DNA of 64,000 nt from Chimonanthus salicifolius. Taxonomy: Eukaryota > Streptophyta > Magnoliopsida > Laurales > Calycanthaceae. Of this stretch, positions 48,671 through 59,979 are shown piece after piece. The notes under the pieces are model-generated. The model searched no databases and was not told the origin of the DNA. It saw only the letters and a program-made list of their open reading frames with translations. The position numbers and the translations under genes are program-made. The stretch's first letter is position 1, and each line of letters begins with the position of its first letter. Where the stretch lies: the NCBI GenBank assembly GCA_013350335.1, contig CM023539.1, positions 28,017,043 through 28,081,042 of the forward strand, given 5' to 3'.

Positions 48671-51600
48671 TGTAACACCCCGTCCTTTTCACTCGAAATC
48701 AAAGTCTATTTTCTTTTTAAATAAATAAACAAGTGATAAGAGCGGAGTGTCACGACACGAGTTAAGTCCGGACCTCTAATGTCCGACCCTTAACTGGCCA
48801 AACCTATGTGTGCATGGACTAAGTCCATGAAAAACGATTCACACATAGTACTTTATAATCTTGCGGAATATTACTTAATCTAACTATGGATTATAATAAA
48901 ACCTAAGTGTACTCCATTTTAGATAGCAAAGTACATAGTCATTTATCTAAAATTACCTTAACTTAATCATTCAATCAAACCATTCCAAACCATAGCAAAT
49001 ATTAACTAAGTTATTACATGCCAACATCTAACTACTTAAATTACATGTCCATATAAACTTATCAAAATATCAATAATAAAATCCATTCAAATATCCAAGC
49101 TCCTATGCTTGGCTTCTTTCATGATCCTCGACCACTCCCTTTCCTGTGTCATTCACTAGGGTAGAAGTAGGGCGTTAGAACAACGCGCCCAGTAGGAATT
49201 CTAGATAGGGTTATCACATGGTTTAGTATCAAATATCATATAAAATATCATATCATCAAAATCATGTAAAATCATGCCATGCCATATGACTTATGCAATG
49301 AGTCCCACCCATCACATACATATAACCTCTTGATGGTATTCTCCTCATCAAGGTATCCCACAGTGGTCTTTCGGACGCCCTGACGGAGTGTGGCCTCCGG
49401 ATTCTACTTGATGGCATTATACACATCAAGGTCTTCCCACGATTGCCTTACGGACGCCGTGACGGAGCGTGGCTACCGGTTACAAATTCCCCTCCCATGC
49501 CATGCATGAGATGTACATGTCCATATGCTATGTAATGTAAATACCATAGCATTAAAAACTTCACTTTTGAAACATAATATAAATTGCAACATAAACCATC
49601 AAATAAAGATAAAACCCATATACATATCCATGTTTCAATAAGGTAGAATCCTACCAAAAGACCACTCTAGTGTCCTTTGCTTCTTAACTCGGCAACCGCT
49701 CACGATCTTGCACCGTTTGTGAGGTCCCGTCACCTTTTTTATATATATCAACAAGTCAAGACAATATCCATTTGATTTTCAATTAAGTCTAAGTCCAAAA
49801 ACCATCTTTGTGGGGTTCGGCCATACACCATGGCCGAACCTCACCCTTTTTAATTTGGTCCCTTTTATTGAACCGATCTCATCCAAATGACCCAATTAAA
49901 AACCTCCATCCACCAAATACACCTTGGTGGGGTTCGGCCATACAACATGGCGGAACCTCACCATTTTGGTTTTGGCCCCTTTTTCAAATCCTTTGATCTT
50001 TTCATTCCATATTTACAATATTGCCATTAGCCTAACCCTTGTTTAACCTTTTATTTACTTTAATCCTTCATACATAAATCTCCATTTTGATTTGACCAAT
50101 TATATTACAAGTTGACCACTTCAAAAGAAACTAAGTCCACCAAATAACCATTAGTGGGGTTCGGCCATACAACATGGCCGAACCTCACCATCATAATTTT
50201 GGTCCTTTTTAATTAAGTCCAAATGCCCATCCATTCATCTAAACATTCACATATTAATCATCCACCATTGTCACTCCATTTAAATCCTTTTAGACCCTTT
50301 TAAAATAAAATACCATACATAGCACTTGGTGGGGTTTTGCCATACAACATGGCCGAGCCTCACCCTTTGGTTTTGGTGCTCCTCTTTTCATTCTTTTTGA
50401 TAATCCAAATGCATACAAGTCCATCAATTTTCATTCATTTTAAACCTTAAAAACATCCACCACCTTCCATGGGGTTCGGCCATACAATATGGCTGACCCT
50501 ATGGTTCCTTATTTTTCCTTGAAATCCCATAGCTATGATCTTAACCTTTGATGGGTTCGGCCATACATCATGGCCGAATCTAATCAATCTCTTTTTCATA
50601 TTCAATGGTTCTTGTATATCCCTTTTTGGGTTTGGCCATATGATGGCCGGATCATGTTTCCTTGACCATCTTTAAAATCCATTAGGATATTTACCCCATG
50701 TCCTTCCATGGTTACCATCTTTCACAACTTATTAATCACTAATGTTTCTTCATGGGGTTCGGCCATGTACTATGGCCGGACCCTATGGTTCCTTCTAAGA
50801 TTATGTTCCTATTTTTCCATAATAACCTTTTAGGGTTCGGCCATACAATGGCCAAACCATACTCTTAATCTTTGATCCTCTTTTCTAATTATAAAATTTG
50901 TCGAGCACTTACCGTTTCCACGACTCCTCCAATTTGTCCTTTGCTCCGGCTTGTTCCTTTCCTTCCTTAGCCTCTCCTTCCTCTTTCTTGCTCCCTTGGC
51001 CGAGACTAACCTTGCTGCAAACCCCTTGGAATAATTCGGCCAAGTGATATGGATTGAGGGAGAAACTTAGAACAATGTTCCAAATCCTTGTCTTGAGAGT
51101 GGTTGGCTTTGTGTGATGGTTTGAGATCACAAATCTTTTCTAAGCCTATACCTTGAGAAGTGATCGGCCAAGAAGTGGTTTGAGGAGAAGCAACCAACCA
51201 AGGTTCTTGTCTAGAGAGGTGGGACGGCCAAGGGAGAGAGAGTGAGAGAGAGAATGAATGGAAAACAAGTATGACGGTTGACCAAAGGTGGTTTCCCTTG
51301 ATGGCACCCCTTTGTAACTCCCCTCCCCATTCATCTCCTTCACTTATTTCATTTGGGGGTTTCATCCTTGAGATGAAACCCTCCCAACGGTTTTGGCTCT
51401 TGGGCTGCCTTGCCGCCCCCCCCCCCCCCCCCCCCCCTTCCAACATGTACATATTTTAAATTTGAAATGAAAACTCCTTACCTTGTGTAACTCCATAAAA
51501 AAGCCAATTCCCATTCATTCTCCAACTTTGGAGTTTCATGCATAGGATAGAACCCCCCCCCCCCCTGCATCCAACGTGTTCTATAATTTGAATTTGAAAT

Positions 51601-52215
51601 GAACCACACCTTTCCATTACTTCTCCATGTGTGAACCCATTTTGTAACTCCACAAAACACCACCTCCCATTCATTACTTATCTTAGAGTTTCATGCATGA
51701 GATGACCTCCCATGCATCCAACGTGTGGACCACCTTAAGCTGATCTTGGTGAAGTGCACCTCTCCAACTTTCCATCAACTCATTTAATTTACCTCACATA
51801 TTTAACTCAACTCATATATTCAACTCAACTCGTATATTTAACTCAACTCACCTTTTTAATTTAATTCCTTTAATTCATTTGAATCAACTCAAATATTTGA
51901 TTCCATTTCCACCTCACATCAGTCCTAAGCTAATTAAGTTTGAATTCACTTGGTGGTCAACCAAGTCAACCATGACCCATTGGGTCCAAATTGGCCATTT
52001 TGACCCAATTAACAAACTTTGACCCAATTAGTACTCTTGACCCAATTGAACATACCTTACCCATTTATTTTATTTCCAACACATAACCCATGACCGTTGG
52101 GTCTTAATTGAGCCATTGCCCAACACCTTACCCATCTAAGGTTCATAACCATTAATTCACATTTTCAATGGCAATTTCCGTAAATATTGATAAACTGAAA
52201 ATCTGGGGTATTACA
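48671..52215 (-). mobile_element. Class A Tekay 3' LTR, minus strand
   Basis: It starts TGTAACACCCCGTCC and ends TCTGGGGTATTACA, about 3.55 kb. Unlike the solo LTRs it is followed by polyprotein sequence, so it is the 3' LTR of an element whose 5' part is lost. CTGAC at 48666-48670 would be the left target copy. It has nine TTCGGCCAT hairpins, a poly-C run of 23 bp at 51415-51437 and another of 13 at 51553-51565, and a CAACTCA-rich zone at 51780-51860. Confidence 0.88.
49811..50859. repeat. Class A hairpin array (9 inverted repeats)
   Basis: Hairpins are near 49813, 49931, 50158, 50334, 50471, 50554, 50630, 50757 and 50833. Several arms have single changes (ATGGCGGAACC, ATGGCTGACCC, ATGGCCGGACC, ATGGCCGAGCC). 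The last two have the shortest loops. Confidence 0.88.
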
Positions 52216-52289
52216 ATACAATCTTCTTTTTAAAATTTTCGTCCCGAAAATCGAACGAAGTAGGGTTCCAAAATAAATTACATAAATAA

Positions 52290-52755
52290 TTCAGGGTGAG
52301 CTGTTCTCATCTCCGATTCGAGTTCCCAAATGTCTTCCTCGATACCATGTCGATCCTATACCACCTTGACGAACTGAATCGCTCTGTTTCGTAACACCCT
52401 TTGTTCAATCTCAACTATTCTGACAGGCTTCTCGACTTAAGTCACATCACTTTGTACCTCTATATCTTGTACATTCAATACATGAGACGGATCGGGATTG
52501 TACTTCCTCAACATCGATATATGAAATACATCGTGTAAAGATGCCAATTGTTAAGGAAGTGCCAATTGATAAGCTACATCTCCGATCCTTCTTATGATGG
52601 AAAACGGTCCTACGAATCTTGGTGACAATTTCCCCATCTTTCCAAATCTCATGTGTCCCTTTTGTGGTGAAACTTTCAAAAAATACCATGTCCCCTACTT
52701 CAAATTCAAGGAACCTCCTCCTCTTGTCAGCATAGCTCTTCTGCCGACTGTGTAG
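52290..52755 (-). pseudogene. Tekay integrase C-terminal fragment
   Basis: Sense text includes [20 protein letters not shown] (about 52690-52745), then frame-shifted text equivalent to [26 protein letters not shown] near 52500 and a damaged WELESE region near 52320. It matches 29520-30010. It stops abruptly near 52755 (GACTGTGTAG) and Copia LTR sequence follows within about 20 bp. The 5' LTR and most of gag-pol are gone. Confidence 0.82.
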
Positions 52756-53613
52756 CCAATAAGTGCTGATTTCAAGGGGTCGGTGACTAGAAATGTTACA
52801 GTTCCACAACCCGACAATTGCGCAATAATGCACTTCAAAGGTAATATTCTTTCTCAGGTCGACATATCATTGTCGCCGTTGGTTGACAGTAATGGTACCG
52901 ATAGGTTCGGTCCATACGAGGAGCTCGACCTGGGGCAACACCATGCTGACAGAGTTTCATGTCCTGAAACTTGTCATACCCAGAACAACATGTCGTCTTT
53001 TACCGAGGGGTCGGTCCTGGCTACTCTTGATCGGTCTTGAACTTACCGATATGTCTGTTTTCTCGAGAGCCCACCTAAGTTCTAAGTCCAGAAGTCAAAC
53101 ATATTTATCGATGAGTCATTTGACCAACAGGGGTCGTTCAGTTCATCACTGAGGAGTCGGTGCATACGAGACTTTCGATCAGAGGCTTACCCAGAATGAT
53201 AGTTTTTATGTCCATAACCTATGTCAATCTAATCAACCTGTCTTTGACCATGATGGGTCGATTCTGTCTCGACTGAGGAGTCGATGAGAATGACTGGTCG
53301 AGCTAACAGTGAAACCAAATACATATTTCCAAGTTCAGTTCCAATTCACTGTCAAGCTTTCCTCTCTAGGCTTTTTATGATTTAACCATTTGTTCCACTA
53401 AGCCTAGGGATATTCCTCTCTAAGGTGTGGGTACCACCTAAAGTCATCTATGGCCATAATACCTGTTTTGTGATTGACATAATGATGAGCTTCAATCCGG
53501 TGGAGCATGATCTTACTCTTGATCACCTTGGGTCTTTAAGATTCTAGCAAGTGCTTCTTTCCGAGTTAGGCAATTGACAAACTTAGGGACTTGGCCAAGC
53601 CGAGGCACTAACA

Positions 53614-53833
53614 ATAAGGTTAATTATCTAGGACTTCCCAGAAAAGAAGATCCAATGATTTCAAATCAATTTTCATTCTTATTTTCCAATATGTGTAATC
53701 ATTTCCAATAAATAGTGGTGGTTTATTGGTAGGTTATCCTTCTCCACAAGAAGTTAAATAAAGTTCGACATAGTAATAGATATTCTCAACGGTTAAGTTT
53801 ATAGAGAATTCCCTCTCTACTTCTAATACCAAT
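53614..53833 (-). other. 5' leader and PBS of another Copia element
   Basis: Read on the - strand, this short stretch begins with a degenerate PBS (rc at 53822-53831, TGGTATTAGA) beside LTR-like text, then non-coding leader. It ends where the deleted Copia element begins (53613), which suggests that element inserted in this leader. The gag at 43100-44260 could be the continuation of the same host element. Confidence 0.55.
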
Positions 53834-55278
53834 TTTACACAGAGAATTAGTCAAGAGGGGAGTGAATTGGGTATTTTAACAAACTTTTCTACCTCCATTT
53901 GATTACACAAATTTGAAAGCAAGAAGGAAATAAATGAACAAACAATACAAATAAGTAAGTGAAATACATGAAAAGATATGGAGAATTGAGCTCGTCGATT
54001 TAGCGAGGTTTGGCAATACCCACCTACGTCCTCAACTTAAGAAAGCCCTTCGAGTTTTTCAACACACTAGCTTTTCTCCATAACAGTGTACAATAAACCA
54101 ATACAAAAGCTTGTTTACGGGTGGAGAGACCCACGAATAAATCTAAAGTAGAAGTACTCTTCTTCTTCAGTAGGGTTGAACTAAGCCTTTACAAATAATG
54201 ATTTCTCAAGGATAATACAATGATAATTCTTAGAATAACTCTCAAGGATATGAAAGTGATTTGCCCTAAAAGTTAAACAATCAAAGAATCATAATAGCTC
54301 AAGTAGTAGTATGAAAGTGATTTGGGGCTTTTGAGCAATGGTGACAACGGAACAATTAAATCTCATGATTGGAACTAGTTGGAGAGATTTTTATCATAAA
54401 TGGTCTTAGATGTAAGGAAAATTGAATTCAAGACCGTTGGAGCCATCATATGACTGTTGGGAACCGCAGTTAATGCTCTTAACATAGAGCCGTTATCGCA
54501 CATTCGGTCGACTGTCATGTTTTTTATCATCCGAAAGTTCCCAGATAAGTATTCAAATTCGACACATTGAATTCAGTCATCCCAACAAGATTTTACAATC
54601 GTCCAAATTTATCAGAGACCACTGCTATTTTTTAGTTATCCACATAGGTCGACCGAACATTTCTGCAATCGCCTAAATTTATCAGAGAGCACTTGGCCTT
54701 ACTTGATGTTCCATTTGGCTCGACCGAACTATTTGTGGTCATCCAGATTGATCTAAGATAAAAGTATAGCTCTAGTTCATAATCGGTTGAGCGGTTTATA
54801 TTCAGGTCCGTCTGAATTTCAATAAAACTTGTATCTCAGATTCATCATTCTCATCAAGTCCATAAATATTGTAACGAGTCATGGGACTTTGGGTAATGTC
54901 CAGGAATCTATCAAAGTGTAATTTATTAGTCTTTTAAGGTCATAGAGGTACCACTTAAGCCACAGGTGTTCAGTCATTGAATAACTTTACGTAACATTCT
55001 AGAACACTCACACCCTATGACTATAAACACTGACATAGGTCTTGAATGCTTCATTCTTCTTGTCTTGAGCTATGTGACCTTCAATAATTATTGGCGAGCT
55101 TTTCATCTTTCTTCATAAATAGCTGGTGTAGTATTTGTTTGATATTCAATGTATATCTTCTTCACAGTAAAAAAGATTTCTACTTTCGAGCTTAGACTTG
55201 TACACAGCATGCTTTAACAAAGAATGTTAGCACAGTTCATCAGTGGCTTTATTATCATAAAAAACCACCAAAAACCAT
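53834..55278 (-). mobile_element. Probable Copia LTR of a third type
   Basis: The left edge follows the PBS and opens with text typical of SIRE-like LTR 3' ends (GTCAAGAGGGGAGTGAATTGGG). GTCGACCGAAC words recur (54650, 54720). The right edge is uncertain: either TTTAACA near 55219 or the end of AACCACCAAAAACCA near 55278. No target duplication was identified. Confidence 0.45.
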
Positions 55279-56652
55279 GGGTTGTAACCTTGGGGCTGAC
55301 CATAAATTCGAAACCCTCACTTTCTCAACATACGTAAGGAACGATGATTTACCTTGTATTGCACCACCCGCCCTCGACATCCGGCAAACAAGCATACATG
55401 TATACGCATGAGAGAAATATCCCTTTCTCGGCGGCACACAATCAGTCATCCATAAATACTGATCAACTCATACCTCCATAAATATAGGAGGTCTTACCGA
55501 TCTCAATCATGCACAGGAGGAGTTCCCCGTCCATCCTCGGCTTAACGATTAACTATTATCTGCGCACGAGGAGTATTCCTAAAATTCTTCCTCGGCCTAA
55601 ACAATCATCCAATATGCAGATCTCATACAAAGACCTAAACGTAACCCTACATATGGAAATCCTGCCAAACACAGCCCGAAAAGGCAAATAATTCAAGCTC
55701 TGTACAAAACAACATTCAATCATTCATAATCACATTCAAATTCATGTATACTTAATCCATGAATAATCAAATCAAACAATACCATAACATATTTCATGTG
55801 AAGGGTACTCTGTCAAATGGAAGAGCTGGCCAAGTTCTTCAGGGCATACAAAATATCATATAACATATTTCACAACCGATATTGATGAAGGCCATACCCA
55901 TGTCGTTCGACATATATCACATTTTTTAAAAGGAAAGTATCTAGGCATCTCACCTAACTAATTGATAGGATATGTGTAAATCTCTCACTCCACACACGCC
56001 AAGTAAAAAAAAATAGAAAGTGACCTTTTTATGTATTTATTCAAGTATCTTGTCTTCCTATAAATCAATTTTACCAAGATAATGCCTCTATATGGAGTTT
56101 CATATTAGGGTTCTGCTGCTCTTTCTCTTACCTTCCCTTTTTATCATTTGTTTTTAATCTAATTTGTTAATTTGATATTTGGATTAAAAGTTTATTTAAA
56201 TCTTTCTTATTTTGATTCATGATTTTTTATCTTTTAAAAATAAATTTTTTATTTTAAATCTAATGTTCCTATTTTCTTTACATCTAGGTGGGACGTGAAC
56301 CAAAGCAATCGGTGTGGTATGTATGTACACTTGTTTATTGAATTTTTTTTTTAAAGTTTTATCTTATATTTTTCATCTTATTCTATGTGGATATGTATAT
56401 AGTTTTACATTACATCTATGTAAAACTTAATTAGGACAGTATATAATGTACTTTTGTAAGAGTGAAATGTGTGAACGAAAATTGTCACCAAGAGTCAGAG
56501 TCGATTCTTTTTCGATTTCTTACCTTTGAACATAGAGAAACGGTGTTGAATCTGTGGATGTACCAAAAGAGAACCACCTAAATCTCTGTATTATGGTGTT
56601 GGTTTTCTTCTTTCTATTCTTCTTTGTTCGACATTGCTTTTATGTGAGATAG
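55279..56652. other. Mostly unassigned sequence
   Basis: From 55356 (TGTATTGCACCACCCGCCC) to about 55900 the text looks like a decayed LTR, with repeated TCCTCGGC and GAGGAGT words. From 56100 to 56460 it is T-rich and single-copy within the window. 56480-56650 resembles the 3' end of a Copia LTR (AGAACCACCTAAATCTCTGT). No gene can be supported. Confidence 0.45.
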
Positions 56653-57399
56653 TGTAATGCCCCGCCTTTTTTTCATTCGCCGAAAATCAGAGTATATTTG
56701 TTTTTTTTAAATAAAGAGTGAGAGAGAGCGGGAGCGTTACGACGCGAGCTAAGTCCAGGTTTCTAAACCCGACCCTTAACTGGCTAGAGATACGTGTGCA
56801 TGGACCGAGTCCACTAAAACAATTCACACGTCACCGATTAACTGTGGAAATATTATATGAATGGAAACCATCCATAAACATCATATTATATGCAATGAAG
56901 CCAATCAATATAAAATAACTTAATCTCAAATAATCATCATTCAACCATAGCAAAATAAATCTAGTTATTACAATCCAAAATGCTAATTATCTCAAATACA
57001 TGGTTTCCAAATAAATTAAGCAAAATAAATAGAATTGCCCAAGCTCCTAAGCTTGGCTTCTTTCACGTCTCACGTTCTTTCCATTTCTTGTTTCAACATC
57101 TAAAGGGTAGAAGTAGGGCGTTAGTCAACAACCCAGTAGGAATTCCAAGTAGGGTCATACACATAAAGGATCAATGTAAAAATCAGAATAAGAGTATCAC
57201 ATTAGAGAACTATAAACATATCATAGTATTAAAATCAGTGCATGATAATCATATCCAAATCATGCTCATGTATATGTCAATGCCATGGGTGTCATATGCC
57301 AATGATCCCCCACCCAATCTCCATATCATCACCATACAAGTCATATCAAGTGTTCCTTGGCCAATTATTTCCACAGTGTTTTGTGATGTACCACCAGGT

Positions 57400-57715
57400 C
57401 ACTGAATACCTCCCCACATATGTTGATCAGAAACTCCGAATGGAGAGTGGACTCCTCCCCATGTATGTTAATCGGAATCACCGAATGGAGCATGGATTCC
57501 TCCCATATATGTCACTAGGAATCAGTATGGACTCCTCCCACGTATGCTAATCGGAATCACCGATGGAGCGTGGACTCCTCCCCATGTATGTTAATCGGAA
57601 TCACCGAATGGAGCATGGACTCCTCCCACATATGTCACTAGGAACCAGTATGGACTCCTCCCACGTATGCTAATCGGAATTATCGATGGAGCGTGGACTC
57701 CTCCCTCATGTTCCC
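57400..57715 (-). repeat. Expanded minisatellite in class B LTR
   Basis: Words ATGGAGCATGGACTCCTCCC and AATCGGAATCACCGA are repeated. Two higher-order units of about 105-120 bp (57481-57602, 57603-57705) each include TATGTCACTAGGAA(T/C)CAGTATGG and CACGTATGCTAATCGGAAT. Other class B copies (6265, 28465, 39575) have a single unit. Confidence 0.88.
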
Positions 57716-58117
57716 TCCCATGCCATGCATGAGATCATGAATGCACAATTGTCATTTTGTATCAAAATACATATTTAATTGAAAAACAGTTTACCAAAAC
57801 ATATTCCATTCATTTTAACCAAAATGATTCATCATGTTTGTAAATCAAACCAAGAACACATACATATATAGATCCCGATGCATTTCAATAAGATAGGAAT
57901 CCTTCCAATTTCAGTATACTATCTTTGTTGTTCCGTGAAAATACCTTCACCTATCACATTAAAACCGAATCGCAAATCCTTTGCGAATCTCCTTTTCCTT
58001 ATTACATTTATCACATATACAAATCAATTTGATAATCTATTTTCTTTCCATCATCTCTTACATCATTCCAGATAAATTGAACCTCTGGAAAAGTTATTTA
58101 AAATTTTCACTTTTAAA

Positions 58118-58596
58118 TTCAGTCTACTGAATCCTACCCGATTACTATTCACTGCATTACCCGCAGACTATCAGTCGACTAAAATATACTTTCAGTCGGC
58201 TGAACTCCAACTCAGAACTGCTCTTACCCTGACTCGTAACCTTTCAGTTGACTGAATCATAGATTCAGTCAGCTGACCTTGAGTCAAACCTTCTGTCTTC
58301 TCAGTCAACGTACATTCAGTCGACTGGATCATATATTCAGTTGGCTGACTTTAGGACCAGATATACTGTTTTATCAACCATTCTACATTCAGTCGACTGA
58401 ATCTCCAACTGACTTTTTCACGTGCTCAACAAGTCTACATTCAGTCGACTGAATCATAGATTCAGTCTGCTGAAACCCAATATATCTGTTATATTTAAAT
58501 CCAGTTCATGTTCAGTCGGCTGAAACTCCCAGAACTCTTTTCTGTTTCGGCAAACTTCAGTTTAGTCGACTGAATCATAGATTCAATCGACTGACT
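58118..58596. repeat. Class B palindrome array
   Basis: About six pairs of TTCAGTCGACTGAATCATA / GATTCAGTCxGCTGA occur, in reverse orientation. One unit has lost its second half (58385-58412). Confidence 0.88.
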
Positions 58597-59979
58597 GTTT
58601 GTCAATATCTTTGGTTTGCACATTTGGCTTGACCCTTCCTCATGGAATTCATTCCTTATTATTTTAAAACATATATATCATCATCCATACATCAAAATAA
58701 GTGGGAATACTCTACCCACTAGTCCAAGCTAGGGTCTTGTCCATTATTCTTCCCACCTTTGGTTTATAACATGGATTCAAATATCATTCCATCTTTGTTT
58801 AAGTCCATCACCATCCTCTGGATGGATTCCTAATTCCATGGTCTTATAACCATCTAGCCATCTATTTCAACCAGTCATGGAACCCACAGGTTCAGTCACA
58901 TTATGGCCAACCTATGGTTTCCTTAATCTCATTCCTATCTAAACAAATATGAAACATACATTTACCCGTCTCCTTCGTTTCTTTCATTCTTTCTTTATTC
59001 CTCAGCCCTTCTTTCCTTTCTTTGTTCTTCACTGATTCTTCCAGCAACCTTCTCCAAGTTTAACAATGAAAATGGGAGAGGGAGAGAGAAGAGAAGATGG
59101 AATCTCTTTGCTCTCAATGGAGAGAGGATCGGCCAAAGGTGTAGTTGAGAGAGAGAAGAAGAGGAGATGAAAATATCCTTGATGTCTTTTATGTGAAAGA
59201 CCAAACCCTTTCTCTCCCTCTCTTAATGATTCCTCTAATCAAGGTGTCCCTTGGCTTAACCAAGGAGACACCTTGCTCCCATCGAGTTCCATCCTTTGAG
59301 ATGGAAACTCTCCACCTCCCCATTTATGTTTCCCCCCATGCTAAGGTGTCCCTTGGTTTAACTAAGGCACCCCTTGGCTTCCAACATGTGCCCGTTAGGT
59401 TTCCTCCATGAGATGGAAACCCTCCATCTACCCACTCAACTCACCTTGACTCATTTGAATTAATTTCCCAACTCAACTCAAGTAAATAATTTCTTAACTC
59501 ACATGAACTCACTATTAATTAATCCTTAACTCAACTCATGTGAATTCACTTTCCAACTCAAGCCAATTCAACTTCACTTTTGAGCTCACCCATGGTTGAC
59601 AATGTCAACCATGGCATGGCCGACTATGCACCATGCACCATTTAGCACTTGGGTCCCACCTTGGACATTTCATTTAAATGCCTTGGTCTTAGTTGGGTAT
59701 TTGACCCAATTACATTGGCCTTACCCAATTACTTACAAATCAGCTCATCATGACCCATTGGGTCCCCATTGAACAATTGACCCATTTATTTAAGGCTTAC
59801 CCATTTATTTTCAATTCAACCTTAACTATGACCCGTTTGGTCTTAATTGGGTAATTGACCCAATTACCTTACCCATTTATGGCCCATTTCCATTATAACT
59901 CCCATTCCATTAATTCACAAATTAAATGGACAATTCTAATATATATTTATGAAATGAAAATTCGAGGTGTTACAGATAG

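Larger units (their letters stand above)
47627..53613 (-). mobile_element. Copia LTR (right copy), interrupted by a truncated Tekay element
   Basis: The LTR parts are 47627-48670 and about 52773-53613, together about 1.89 kb, the same as the left copy. It ends GGCACTAACA at 53613, in sense the LTR start TGTTAGTGCC. A Tekay 3' LTR with pol fragment sits in it. About 16 bp of the LTR that should follow GTACTGAC (compare 45366-45385) are missing at the right junction. Target duplication for the whole element was not found: left flank is GAATA or TTGAC depending on the edge, right flank ATAAG. Confidence 0.75.
56653..59974 (-). mobile_element. Class B solo LTR with TSD GATAG
   Basis: It starts TGTAATGCCCCGCC and ends TCGAGGTGTTACA, 3322 bp. 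GATAG at 56648-56652 recurs at 59975-59979. It has the complete class B layout in reverse: distal block (56740-57130), an expanded minisatellite, the TTCAGTCGACTGAA array, a pyrimidine-rich leader (58930-59060) and the CCCAATTGGG-rich zone (59680-59900). It is the cleanest minus-strand class B copy. Confidence 0.94.
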
